A stretch of DNA of 64,000 bases from the NCBI GenBank assembly GCA_016210045.1, contig JACQUX010000017.1:62001-126000 (forward strand), in the 5' to 3' direction. Below are positions 45,854 through 53,915 of this stretch, piece after piece. The notes under the pieces were generated by a model. The model did not search any database and was not told where the DNA came from. It saw nothing but the letters and a program-made list of their open reading frames with translations. The position numbers and the translations under genes were made by a program. The stretch comes from Deltaproteobacteria bacterium (GTDB taxonomy: Bacteria; UBA10199; GCA-002796325; JACPFF01). Within the stretch, counting starts at the first letter, position 1, and each line of letters starts with the position of its first letter.

Positions 45854-46400
45854 GGGCGAACCCGCTGCGGATGCAACGCAGGAGGAATACAGTAGTCCGG
45901 GATTCCCCGGGCCGTTGCTCAATCTCTTTTACCGGGTGTGCCTGACGCCCTCTTTGTCGTTCAAAGTGGGGGTCGACTTTGGCAGGTCTTCGGAAGGTGC
46001 AGTATATAGACGTACCGATGAGTGGTCCTGTGACTATTTTGGCGATGAGGATTTCGATGGGCGGCCGCACAGGATCGAAAAAATCTGTGGATTCGGCGGG
46101 ACGCTGCAACGCGACGACAGCCGGCTCGTGTTGAGTGGTAATCTGTCTCTTCATCCGGTGTTCTTCCAGCGTGGGCCGGTGTCGTGGTCCCTCGGGCCAC
46201 GACTGGATATCGGCGGGTATTTCCCGGCGATCGACAATCCCGGCAGCGCCTTTGTCGGTCTGTCCGGCGCGACGGAAATCCTGATGGGCGTTGAAAACTT
46301 CCGCACCGGTCTCGAGGTGTACGGCGGAGGGCTGTACGAATTCGGCTCCGGCCTACGCCCGGTACTTGGCGCGCAATGGGTGTTTGAAGTCAGATGGTAA
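45783..46400 (+). CDS. Hypothetical protein, possible small beta-barrel
   Basis: A 205-residue protein from ATG 45783 with AAGGCGGA upstream. Many alternating hydrophobic/polar strands ending in aromatic residues (SLSFKVGVDFGRS, LGPRLDIGGYF, GLEVYGGGLYEFGSG, WVFEVRW at the very end) resemble outer-membrane barrel or lipid-binding barrel proteins. No signal peptide is visible at this start. It overlaps the end of the MutS-like gene by 71 nt and would be cotranscribed. No specific function can be given; product transport or self-protection are possible roles from context only. Confidence 0.5.
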   Translation: MGVPEIGRCMQALGGGLAFRTAFEGEPAADATQEEYSSPGFPGPLLNLFYRVCLTPSLSFKVGVDFGRSSEGAVYRRTDEWSCDYFGDEDFDGRPHRIEKICGFGGTLQRDDSRLVLSGNLSLHPVFFQRGPVSWSLGPRLDIGGYFPAIDNPGSAFVGLSGATEILMGVENFRTGLEVYGGGLYEFGSGLRPVLGAQWVFEVRW

Positions 46401-46451
46401 GCAGGCGTTGATAACGATCCGCCGCGCGACTGCGGGCGACGGTACTGACTA

Positions 46452-47753
46452 TTACGCGAGATCCTGCAACCACGCCTCAATCCCGTAGAGCGGCACGTCG
46501 TGGATGCGGTCGTGTACCGCAAATGGATGCTCAGAGAGTTTGCAGCCGAAGGAGCTGTGCGGATGGGACGCGAGGAACAGGTGGAGGCTCTTTAATCCGC
46601 CGCGTTGTCCCGATTTCACTTCGACGGGAATGATCCGATGGCCTTTGGTCACCAGAAAATCGACTTCGGCGTTGCTGGTGGCGGCTTCGCGGTGCCAATA
46701 GAAAAGTTCCGGCTGAAGAGTCGGGTCGGCGTAGGCGACGAATTCTTGCGCCACGAATTGTTCCGCGATGGCCCCGACGTTGATGACAGTGAGCGGTGTG
46801 GTGATCCACGTCTTCATGTCGAGCCCTAAGAGTCGTTGTGCAAGTCCGACGTCGAAGAAAAATACTTTGAAGCGTTGGTCGTGCTTTGTGGCGCCCAATG
46901 GGATGCCTTGGCCACTGGTGTGATACGCCAGTCGTGCAATCCCCGCCATCGTGAGTAGCGTGAGCGCTTGTTTGATTGTCCCGGCGCGCGTCTGTGGGTC
47001 GACGCGCGCGCAGGTGAACTTTTGTCCGAGCTGGGTGGGGATGGCGGTAAACACTTGCTCGACATGGGTGATTTGACGGCGGCGGGCGTATTTCTGAAAG
47101 TCCTGCCGATAGGCCTGCAGAATTTCGTCTTGTAGTTGTTGGCAGAGTCGGACATCGCGGTGGTCGAGCCAGGCACGGACGACCGCCGGCATGCCACCGA
47201 GCCACAGATATTGTTGGAGCTGTTCCAGGAGACGATCATGGACCAGCGGGTCGACGTGTCCGCTGTGGAGGTGTTCCCGGAGGTCTTGATGACCGGACGC
47301 GGTGAGAAATTCGGCAAAGGAGAGCGGATGGAGGTGGAGAAATTGGATGCGCCCCACAGGGAGTCCCAACTGGGCCAGCGTGAATTCGATCAACGAACCG
47401 GCGGCGATCACGTGTAGTTCTGGGAATTCTTCTTTGAAGTAGCGGAGTGCTTGCAGGGCGGGTTCACATTCTTGGATCTCGTCCAAGAAAAGGAGCGTGG
47501 ATCCTGCTTGGAGTTTTCGACCGGCATAGAGTGAGATCCGTTCGATGAGTCGTGGTATCTGCAGGTCGCCTTCGAAGAGCGTCTTGGCGGTGCGGTCCCG
47601 GTCAAAGTTGATTTCGATGAGGGTCTCGAATGTCTTCGCAAATTCGTGTACCAGCCAGGACTTCCCTACTTGGCGTGCGCCTCGCAGGAGCAACGGCTTG
47701 CGCAGCGGCTGTTTTTTCCATTCATAGAGTGAGTTTAGTAAATGTCTTTGCAT
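46452..47753 (-). CDS. AAA ATPase with DUF4143 domain
   Basis: A 433-residue protein of the AAA_14/DUF4143 family. It has Walker A LLLRGARQVGKSW (~21-33), Walker B LLFLDEIQEC (~87-96), then AAGSLIEF and the C-terminal DUF4143 region with the nuclease-like block AEVDFLVTKGHRIIPVEVKS. Members are widespread, often transferred, and of uncertain function; they have been discussed as ATP-dependent nuclease-like or toxin-related proteins. Convergent with the end of the biosynthetic cluster and preceded by an AT-rich promoter region, consistent with acquisition as a single gene. Confidence 0.85.
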   Translation of the reverse strand: MQRHLLNSLYEWKKQPLRKPLLLRGARQVGKSWLVHEFAKTFETLIEINFDRDRTAKTLFEGDLQIPRLIERISLYAGRKLQAGSTLLFLDEIQECEPALQALRYFKEEFPELHVIAAGSLIEFTLAQLGLPVGRIQFLHLHPLSFAEFLTASGHQDLREHLHSGHVDPLVHDRLLEQLQQYLWLGGMPAVVRAWLDHRDVRLCQQLQDEILQAYRQDFQKYARRRQITHVEQVFTAIPTQLGQKFTCARVDPQTRAGTIKQALTLLTMAGIARLAYHTSGQGIPLGATKHDQRFKVFFFDVGLAQRLLGLDMKTWITTPLTVINVGAIAEQFVAQEFVAYADPTLQPELFYWHREAATSNAEVDFLVTKGHRIIPVEVKSGQRGGLKSLHLFLASHPHSSFGCKLSEHPFAVHDRIHDVPLYGIEAWLQDLA

Positions 47754-47881
47754 TAATGGTATTTATACACGCTTCTGATGATAATAGAACATTTATTTCT
47801 ATCATACATGATAAATGTGGCACATTTAAATTGGTATATTGGGTAGAAAATGGCACTTTTCTACGGCTGTGGGTTGCCTAG
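47754..47881. promoter_or_regulatory. AT-rich intergenic region with inverted repeat
   Basis: The most AT-rich stretch of this part of the window. Around 47790-47820 CATTTAT and ATAAATG form an inverted pair with an ~11-nt spacer, suitable as promoter or operator for the DUF4143 gene. No small gene is visible. Confidence 0.4.
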
Positions 47882-48919
47882 TTATGGGTGCTGCGCTTGC
47901 GCCGCCATGGGCGCCGGGAGTGGCGTGCGCCGTGTGGGCGTGAGGCCTTGGGCGCGGACCCATTGGAGGACGGTTTCGGTTTCGGCCTCGATGGTGGCGC
48001 CGGCGAGTTGGGTGACTTGGTCTTCGAGTGGGACGTCGAAGTCGTGGGCGCCGCAACGCAACGCCTCGGCGCCGGCGGCGCGTTGGGTGAGAATCGAGCT
48101 GCGCAACATCGGGATGTTGTCGAGGTAGAGGCGGGCGAGCGCCATGGTGCGCAGATATTCGGCGTCCGACAGGCGTGATCCGCGCAGTGCGGTGTGGTCC
48201 GGTTGATAGGTCCAGAGTAGGAAGCTGGCGAAGCCGCCGGTTTCGTCTTGCAACGTGCGGACGTGGCGCAAATGTTCGATGCGGTCGGCCCAGGTTTCGC
48301 CGAAACCGATTACCATCGTGGCGGTGGTGCCGAAGCCGAGGCGTTGCGCGCAGCGCATCCCGTCGAGATATTCTTGCACGCTGTATTTTTTCGGCGAGAG
48401 ACGTTCACGCCACGCATCGGTGAGTATTTCGGCGCCGCCGCCGGGGATCCAACGTAATCCCGCATCGTGCAAGCGACGCAGCGCCGTTTCCAGCGCGACG
48501 CGCGAGGCGCGGGCGATGAACATCACTTCGACGATCGTCGGGCCGTAGATTTCGAGCGCATCGCCGTAGCGGGCGCGGACCGCGCGAAACATCGCTTCGT
48601 AGTGATCGAGTTTCAGCCGCGGATTGAAGCCGCCTTCCATCGCGACGAGACGGCCACCGTGCGCGATCAGGTCGTCGAGCTTGGCGAAAATTTGCTCGTC
48701 CGTCAGGACGTAGCCTTCCGGATGATTGGGGCGACGGTAAAACGCGCAGTAGCGGCAGTCGGCGACACAGACGTTAGTGTAGCTGACGATCCGCATGATC
48801 AGATAGCTGGCCGCGCCGTCGGGATGAAAATGGCAGCGGATGCGGTGCGCGGCCTGTGTCAGCTCCGCGAACGGGGCATGTTCGGCCAGTTCAAGGGCGT
48901 CGGAATCGTTCAGGCGCAT
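47882..48919 (-). CDS. mqnC: Cyclic dehypoxanthinyl futalosine synthase MqnC
   Basis: A 345-residue radical SAM enzyme with the canonical cluster CVADCRYCAFYR (CX3CX2C, ~54-62) and the MqnC/MqnE/CofH-type sequence around it (NVCVADC, then RPNHPEGYVLT, MEGGFNP and RWIPGGGAEILTD). MqnC cyclises dehypoxanthine futalosine in the futalosine route to menaquinone. Together with MqnD three genes upstream in the same operon it fixes the pathway. MqnA, MqnB and MqnE are not in the window. The C-terminal ~20 residues are Pro/Ala-rich and variable. Confidence 0.92.
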   Translation of the reverse strand: MRLNDSDALELAEHAPFAELTQAAHRIRCHFHPDGAASYLIMRIVSYTNVCVADCRYCAFYRRPNHPEGYVLTDEQIFAKLDDLIAHGGRLVAMEGGFNPRLKLDHYEAMFRAVRARYGDALEIYGPTIVEVMFIARASRVALETALRRLHDAGLRWIPGGGAEILTDAWRERLSPKKYSVQEYLDGMRCAQRLGFGTTATMVIGFGETWADRIEHLRHVRTLQDETGGFASFLLWTYQPDHTALRGSRLSDAEYLRTMALARLYLDNIPMLRSSILTQRAAGAEALRCGAHDFDVPLEDQVTQLAGATIEAETETVLQWVRAQGLTPTRRTPLPAPMAAQAQHP

Positions 48920-48948
48920 ATATCACTGTGGTGTCAGGATGACGGCTC

Positions 48949-49869
48949 TTACGCACGTAAAAATCGTTCCGCGCCGAGGGCGGCGACGGTACCTTGGGCG
49001 GCCGCGATCACCGGGAGTTGCGGGACGCCGCAGAGGATGTCGCCGCACGCAAAGACGCCGGGGATGCTCGTTTCCATGGTGTCGTTCACTAACACATTGG
49101 CGTGGGCGCCGAGATCGACAGTACCGGTCAAGTATGTGGTCTCGCTGTGCGGGGTGTGGTGGTAGAGATAGACGGTGCGGACCGGGAGGACTTTTTCTTG
49201 GCCGGCGCTGAGCAGCACGATTTCTGTCAACGCGCCTTGGCCACCGCGGAGTTCCTTCAGGCTGGCGCTGAGGTGACAATGGATGTGCGATTCCGCCTTG
49301 AGGCGTTCTTGCAGCGGCTCCGGGATGTCGAGTTTGTTGGTGGGGATGATGAACGCGACCGTTTCCGCGATCTTGGCCAATGTGAGGGCGGCTTGCGCGG
49401 CTTCGGCCGTCTTGCCGAACACGGCCACACTCGTTTTGCGGGCGAGCGCGCCGTCGCGCGGGACAGAATACGCGACGCCCTTGCCGAAATATTCCGCCTC
49501 GCCGGGGAGGAGATGGGCCGGGGCGCCGCAGCCGCTGGCCAACACGACACAGCGGGCCTCGAATTTTTTCCCGTCGTTGCCGAACAAGATCCGACCGCTG
49601 GCGGCGAGCGCGGTGCTGGTGACTTCGAGTTCGCGGAAATCGGCGCCGAATTCGCGGGCCTGCCAACGGAGGCGCTTCACCAATGCCTCGCCGGTGATCT
49701 TATCGCCGACGCCGGGGAAGTCGAGCACTTGGTGGGCGCGGGCGAGCGCGCCGTGGCCCACGCCCTTGTCGAGGACCAGCGTGCGGAGTCCGGCCCGCGC
49801 GGCGTAGAGGGCCGCGGTGGATCCGGCAGTGCCGCCGCCGACAATAATCACATCATGAGAAGGGGCCAT
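48949..49869 (-). CDS. FAD/NAD(P)-dependent oxidoreductase, thioredoxin-reductase fold without CxxC
   Basis: A 306-residue two-dinucleotide-domain flavoprotein. The FAD motif GGGTAGSTAALYAARAG is at ~10-26, the NAD(P) part around TSVAVFGKTAEAAQAAL and the C-terminal FAD motif IPGVFACGDILCGVPQ at ~265-280. Where thioredoxin reductases carry CATCDG this protein has SVPRDGA, so no redox disulfide is present, as in the ferredoxin/flavodoxin-NADP reductase branch. The pyridine-nucleotide motif is also degenerate. It begins directly after the mqnD stop (TAAATG) and precedes mqnC by 29 nt, so it is cotranscribed with both and may act in menaquinone formation or quinone reduction (inference). Confidence 0.8.
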   Translation of the reverse strand: MAPSHDVIIVGGGTAGSTAALYAARAGLRTLVLDKGVGHGALARAHQVLDFPGVGDKITGEALVKRLRWQAREFGADFRELEVTSTALAASGRILFGNDGKKFEARCVVLASGCGAPAHLLPGEAEYFGKGVAYSVPRDGALARKTSVAVFGKTAEAAQAALTLAKIAETVAFIIPTNKLDIPEPLQERLKAESHIHCHLSASLKELRGGQGALTEIVLLSAGQEKVLPVRTVYLYHHTPHSETTYLTGTVDLGAHANVLVNDTMETSIPGVFACGDILCGVPQLPVIAAAQGTVAALGAERFLRA

Positions 49870-50715
49870 TTATTCGCTCCACATCAGGGGTGGGAGGGCG
49901 GGGATCAATTGGGCGGCATGGGCCTCGCGGAGCAGTGTGGTGATCGCGAGTTCCTCTTCCGCGCCCATCCGAACGGTGCGTTGATTCACATACATGCCGA
50001 CGAAGCGATCGATCAGTTCCGTAGGCAGGTCGCGCGCAAATTGGCGCGCGTGGTCGACGGCTTGCGGGCGATGCGCCAACGCGTATTCGATCGAGGCGCG
50101 CACATCGTGCGCAACCGTCTGTTGCAGCGCAGCGGGGAGGTTGCGACGGATGCCGTTCACGCCGAGCGGCAGCGGCAAGCGATGGCGGGCGTGCCACCAG
50201 CCGGCCAAGTCGAAGACGTTCACGAGTTGGTCTTTTGCAAACGTCAGTTGGCCTTCGTGGATCAGCAGGCCCGCGGCGACGTGGCCGTCGCGGACGGCCG
50301 GAAGGATGGCGTCGAAGCGCATCGTCGTGGTCTCGACCGGGCCGAGCGCGAGTTGCAGCGCGAGGTACGCCGTGGTGAGTTGGCCCGGCACCGCGATGGT
50401 GGTACGGCGCAACGCCTCCGCGTCCATTGGGCTGCGGGCGACGATCATTGGGCCATAGGTGGCCTCGCCCATGCTGGCGCCGGAGCGGAGCAACGCATAG
50501 CGGTCGGCGACGTATGCATAGGCGTGGACGGACAATGCCGTGACGTCGTAGCGCGCGGTCTTCGCGTATTCATTGAGGGTCTGGATGTCGATCAATTCAT
50601 GCGTATAGTGGATGTCCGGCGAGCCGACTTTGCCGGTGGCGAGTGCATAGAACATAAACGCGTCGTCGGCGTCGGGGGAGTGGGCGATGGTTACGTGCGT
50701 CAGTGAGGCGGCCAT
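49870..50715 (-). CDS. mqnD: 1,4-dihydroxy-6-naphthoate synthase MqnD
   Basis: A 281-residue periplasmic-binding-fold enzyme. It starts THVTIAHSPDADDAFMFYAL, has LNEYAKTARYDVTALSVHAYAYV, SGASMGEATYGPMIV and the central AGLLIHEGQLTF, all characteristic of MqnD, which converts cyclic dehypoxanthine futalosine to 1,4-dihydroxy-6-naphthoate. ATG 50715 is chosen with GGAG ~7 nt upstream. It follows the exonuclease-like gene by 12 nt and its stop abuts the flavoprotein start. Confidence 0.92.
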   Translation of the reverse strand: MAASLTHVTIAHSPDADDAFMFYALATGKVGSPDIHYTHELIDIQTLNEYAKTARYDVTALSVHAYAYVADRYALLRSGASMGEATYGPMIVARSPMDAEALRRTTIAVPGQLTTAYLALQLALGPVETTTMRFDAILPAVRDGHVAAGLLIHEGQLTFAKDQLVNVFDLAGWWHARHRLPLPLGVNGIRRNLPAALQQTVAHDVRASIEYALAHRPQAVDHARQFARDLPTELIDRFVGMYVNQRTVRMGAEEELAITTLLREAHAAQLIPALPPLMWSE

Positions 50716-50727
50716 TAAGGTCTCCAA

Positions 50728-51324
50728 TTAAAATAACGAGCACTGCGTGGCGGTTTCGCTGGCCGTGGTGGTCTCGGGGTGAGTCAGTTGCCACGACACG
50801 GGGCAGCGGCCCCTCGTGTTGCCGAATTTCGAGGTGTAGAAGAGTTCTCCGTGTTCGGCGCCGTATTCGTAAATCGTTTTGGTGACTCTCACGTCGTCTT
50901 GGCAATACTGCTTCAGTTTCGCTATTTCGCCGCGCCGATAGTAATCGACCGCGTCGAGTCCGCTCCCCGATTTGCCGCTGCCGAGCGTGGCCTGCGCGAC
51001 GCTCTCCAGGCTGACGCGGTGACCGAGCGCCTTGTGGAGGATTTCGAGGATGTCGAGCATCGGGAGGGTCAGCGGATCGAAGTGGAGATACGGTTTCAGC
51101 ACGAGAAAATCGAACCGCTTGATGTTGAATCCGACCACGAGCGGGCGTTCGGTGAGGCGTTGCTCCAGCTCGGGGATCTCAGCTTCTTCATACACGCGAT
51201 ATTGGTCGCGCTGATAGCAATAGGTGCCGACGACGCTGACGCCAAGCGCATCGCAGCGGCGATCGGCGTGGTCGCTGAAGATGGACTTGGTTTCCAAGTC
51301 GAGGACGAGGATATTCGGCGCCAT
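50728..51324 (-). CDS. DEDDy 3'-5' exonuclease-like protein (RNase H fold, YprB-like)
   Basis: A 198-residue protein from ATG 51324. Motifs in order: LVLDLETKS (D-x-E, Exo I), VVGFNIKRFDFLVL (Exo II N-x3-FD), a middle LDILEIL, and YCQDDVRVTKTIY (Exo III Y-x3-D). All four acidic residues of the DEDD set are present. Such single-domain proteins act in DNA or RNA 3'-end trimming; the partner is unknown. The open frame before 51324 overlaps the Hint gene out of frame and is not part of the protein. It is cotranscribed with mqnD by position. Confidence 0.75.
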   Translation of the reverse strand: MAPNILVLDLETKSIFSDHADRRCDALGVSVVGTYCYQRDQYRVYEEAEIPELEQRLTERPLVVGFNIKRFDFLVLKPYLHFDPLTLPMLDILEILHKALGHRVSLESVAQATLGSGKSGSGLDAVDYYRRGEIAKLKQYCQDDVRVTKTIYEYGAEHGELFYTSKFGNTRGRCPVSWQLTHPETTTASETATQCSLF

Positions 51325-51367
51325 GGAGGCGTAGTAGTCAGGGCCGTGGGCGCGATGCAATGCCTTT

Positions 51368-52768
51368 TTACAATTTGTTATGGGCGACGAACCAATGGGC
51401 GCCGTCGGCGGAGACGAGGAAATTGTGGTTGGGCGCGGACGTGCTGCCGTCGAAGTGGACATCGTAGAGGTCGAAGGCGCCGCGCAGCGTGAGCGTTTCG
51501 TCGGTGCTGACGGCCGCGAAGGCATTGTCGGACAAGACGAGTTGATCGCCGTCGCGCAGCCCGCCGGCGACCAGCCAGTGTCGTTCGCCGCCGCGTTCGA
51601 CCCAGAGTGGATGGTTGTCGGTGACGGCCAATGTGGTGGGGACACCGGTGGCGTCGCGGAGTGTCAGGTCGAGCAACGTCGCGGAAGTGACCGCGTGGGT
51701 CAACACGGCGGATGGGTGTTGAAATGCGATCTGACCGGTCTGTTCATCGACGGTCGCGATGCGGGGTGCGGTGGACTGCTCCCCCTCACCCAACTGCAAT
51801 GGTGAGCAATGCTCCCGCTCGTCGCATTGCTGTAACCGCTGCTGCGGGCCATGCAGCGGCTCAGGCCGCTGCGCCCTTAGCCTCCCCAAAGGGAGAGGGG
51901 GGCGGATCCCCCACGGCAGACCGTGGGGATCATACATCGCGGCCAGGGTGCGGAGGGGGAGCGGCGTGCCGTTGTCGGTCAAGACGAAGGTGTCGCCTGG
52001 GAAACAAGCGACGGTACCCGTGCGTTCCGGTACGGAGCAATAGATTTGGTGCAAATCGGTGTGCGGTCCGGCGTCGATGGCCGTTAATTGGGGAATCCGC
52101 CACAGCGCAATCGGTTCGCCCGGCGGACAGTCGCCGTCGCTCCACCAATTAGTGCCGGCGCAGGCCAATGTTTGATAACTCAGCAGCCATGTCGCGCTGG
52201 TGAGGTATTGCGCGGTGACTCGCCGCACGACGCGTTGCAATTCCGGCGGGAGCGCGGCTTCGTGATAGATCAAACCGGTCGTATCGCCGCAGTCGGTTTG
52301 GCCGATGCGCGTGGACGCTAGTTCGGGGTGATTCGTGAGCGTCATGATGATGCTGAGGAGTTCGGTCGGGAGGGCACCGATCTGTTCGGGAGAGAGCGGA
52401 CCGTTGCGGCGCATGACCGGGAGGACGTCGTCGACCCACGTGCTGCGGTCGACTTCCAGTGTGTAGCCGCCCTCGTCGATATGCGTCGCGGCGAGGCGCA
52501 GTGCGTATCGGTCGAGCCGATCGATCCGTCGCGCCAATCGGAACAGTTGCGCAGCCGCTTCGGCTTGCCGATCGGTGGGGAGCACTCCGGCGCTGCGGAA
52601 GGCCATGCTGACGACGCGGTCGAATTGTTCCTCCGGGGTGTTGGCCGGCGCCCCGGGAAAATCGGCCGGTGTCAGTTCACCGTTGTGATCGCGGTCGTAT
52701 GGCGTGAGCGCTGCCAACAGCTGCGGATGGTCGGTGAAGAAGGTCGTGGTGCCGTCGGAGACGCGCAT
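51368..52768 (-). CDS. Protein with EF-hand-like N-terminus and C-terminal bacterial intein-like (Hint) domain
   Basis: A 466-residue protein from ATG 52768 (AGGAAG 7 nt upstream). An EF-hand-like loop (YDRDHNGELTPADF) lies at ~27-40 and the middle ~150-300 is helical and unrecognised. The C-terminal ~190 residues form a Hint domain: CFPGDTFVLTDNG (block A with catalytic Cys), TDNHPLWV (block B T-x-x-H) and the terminal HNFLVSADG then FVAHN. The protein ends HN-K-L, so the His-Asn is kept but the +1 nucleophile is absent, as in BIL-type domains. About 50 residues between blocks A and B are encoded by a structured repeat inserted in frame. Autoprocessing of the C-terminus is plausible but unproven. 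Confidence 0.75.
   Translation of the reverse strand: MRVSDGTTTFFTDHPQLLAALTPYDRDHNGELTPADFPGAPANTPEEQFDRVVSMAFRSAGVLPTDRQAEAAAQLFRLARRIDRLDRYALRLAATHIDEGGYTLEVDRSTWVDDVLPVMRRNGPLSPEQIGALPTELLSIIMTLTNHPELASTRIGQTDCGDTTGLIYHEAALPPELQRVVRRVTAQYLTSATWLLSYQTLACAGTNWWSDGDCPPGEPIALWRIPQLTAIDAGPHTDLHQIYCSVPERTGTVACFPGDTFVLTDNGTPLPLRTLAAMYDPHGLPWGIRPPLPLGRLRAQRPEPLHGPQQRLQQCDEREHCSPLQLGEGEQSTAPRIATVDEQTGQIAFQHPSAVLTHAVTSATLLDLTLRDATGVPTTLAVTDNHPLWVERGGERHWLVAGGLRDGDQLVLSDNAFAAVSTDETLTLRGAFDLYDVHFDGSTSAPNHNFLVSADGAHWFVAHNKL
51779..51930. repeat. Structured repeat inside the Hint coding region, element F
   Basis: The hairpin 51806-51830 (stem GCAATGC/GCATTGC, loop TCCCGCTCGTC) corresponds to element A 3366-3390, which has the same 11-nt loop (one change) on a different 7-bp stem. 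The preceding CACCCAACTGCAATGG is also shared with A. The right end (CCTCCCcaaaGGGAG, then a GATCCCC/GGGGATC stem, 51881-51931) matches the element at 52819-52870. It is translated in frame as a Pro/Arg/Gln-rich insert. Confidence 0.75.
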
Positions 52769-52818
52769 GATTAATCTTCCTAGGTGAAATTCCTCGCGGC
52801 TTGCCGCGCTTTTTTTCC

Positions 52819-52870
52819 CCCTCTCCCCAAAGGGAGAGGGAGGTGGATACCCCGCCCCTTGGGGCGGGGT
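52819..52870. repeat. Double-palindrome repeat between two genes
   Basis: CCCTCTCCC-N4-GGGAGAGGG (52819-52827/52832-52840), a spacer AGGTGGAT, then ACCCCGCCCC-TT-GGGGCGGGGT (52849-52870, perfect). It is the same architecture as the tail of element F with a different second stem. It sits between the 3' end of the 346-residue gene and the Hint gene. A poly-T on the plus strand precedes it, so it is not a terminator for the minus-strand operon. Confidence 0.75.
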
Positions 52871-52874
52871 GCAT

Positions 52875-53915
52875 TCATTCCAACTCCAGCATGCTAAAGC
52901 GGTCGCCTTCACTCGTGGGCTTCGGCGTCGGCGGTTCGTGGAGTAGTTGCGGCAAGCGGGCGAACGGCGATTCGCTGACGTGTGGGATCCCGACGGCCCG
53001 CAACGCCTCACTGAACCAGCCGATTAGCGCGTCCGGCGTCTGTTCGCCGTGTGCGATGGTTCCGAAAATGGTGAGGACGGACTGTAAATGCGCGTGTGGA
53101 TCGCCGGCGAGGGTTCGGAAAAAATGCTCGAAGACGCGGGTGCGTTGGGCGCGCAGGGCCTCTCCTTGTTCGTCGAGTCCGGTGGCCAGTTGTTCCAACA
53201 TGAGCGCCGGACGTCCGGCCAATTCGGAGGCGCCGGCGCGGACGGCGAGAAAGTAGAGGATCGCGGCGCCAAGGCCGGTGCGCTCGCGCGCTTCGGCGTC
53301 TCCGATCGTGGCATACGCGGTGTCGAGCCCCGCCAAATGGGAGGCCGCCACGATCAGGGAATCCTTGTCTTGGCGGGCGATGTATTCCCGCACCCGCGCT
53401 TGGACGACGGCGATCTCCGAACGATTCGCGGCGCGCACGCGTTCGGTGTCGTGTTGGGCCCGCACCCGGGCAACGATCCCGCGCGCCGTCTTAGAGCGGG
53501 CGGCCAAGACGGCGACCGCGAGCAAGGCCAGCCAGGGGATGCCCTGCACGACGCTGTCGCGGGCTGCGTACCCGGCGCACGACTCCGGGGCGAGATGTTC
53601 AAGTTGGGCGGCTTGGATGGCGTTGCGGCACGCGGTCGGCGTTTCTTGACAGCCGGTGGCCAGAAGGGCGGCTGCCCCGAGGGCCGTTGGCACGGCGAAG
53701 CCGGTGGCGCTGCCACCGCCGCGCCGGAGTCGCGGTATGAATTGTTCCGCCGCCGCCGGGCCGCTGTGGAATGCGAGTTCCGGCGTGGGGAAGCGCGATA
53801 TCGGTTCCGCCATGCCGGCTTGTTTCGCGGACTGCGGGCGTTGACATGGCGTGCCTGCGACGGTGCGTCGAGCCGTTCCCAGGTTGCGCCAAGCCGACCA
53901 GTGGATGCGCGTCAT
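52875..53915 (-). CDS. Hypothetical protein with internal lipobox-like segment and membrane helix
   Basis: 346 residues when started at ATG 53915, whose ATGA overlap with the upstream stop suggests coupling; ATG 53813 (AEPISRFPTPE) is an alternative. A hydrophobic stretch ends in LLATGC (Cys89 in the longer form). Three more cysteines follow, then a membrane helix (GIPWLALLAVAVLAA, ~125-140). The C-terminal ~200 residues are helical and polar with RAGASELAGRPALMLEQLAT. No family recognised. It belongs to the minus-strand unit that runs into the Hint protein and the mqn genes. Confidence 0.55.
   Translation of the reverse strand: MTRIHWSAWRNLGTARRTVAGTPCQRPQSAKQAGMAEPISRFPTPELAFHSGPAAAEQFIPRLRRGGGSATGFAVPTALGAAALLATGCQETPTACRNAIQAAQLEHLAPESCAGYAARDSVVQGIPWLALLAVAVLAARSKTARGIVARVRAQHDTERVRAANRSEIAVVQARVREYIARQDKDSLIVAASHLAGLDTAYATIGDAEARERTGLGAAILYFLAVRAGASELAGRPALMLEQLATGLDEQGEALRAQRTRVFEHFFRTLAGDPHAHLQSVLTIFGTIAHGEQTPDALIGWFSEALRAVGIPHVSESPFARLPQLLHEPPTPKPTSEGDRFSMLELE

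Noticed and set aside
52819-52870. Rho-independent terminator
   Set aside because: Stems are strong but the T-run is on the wrong side for the minus-strand genes around it.
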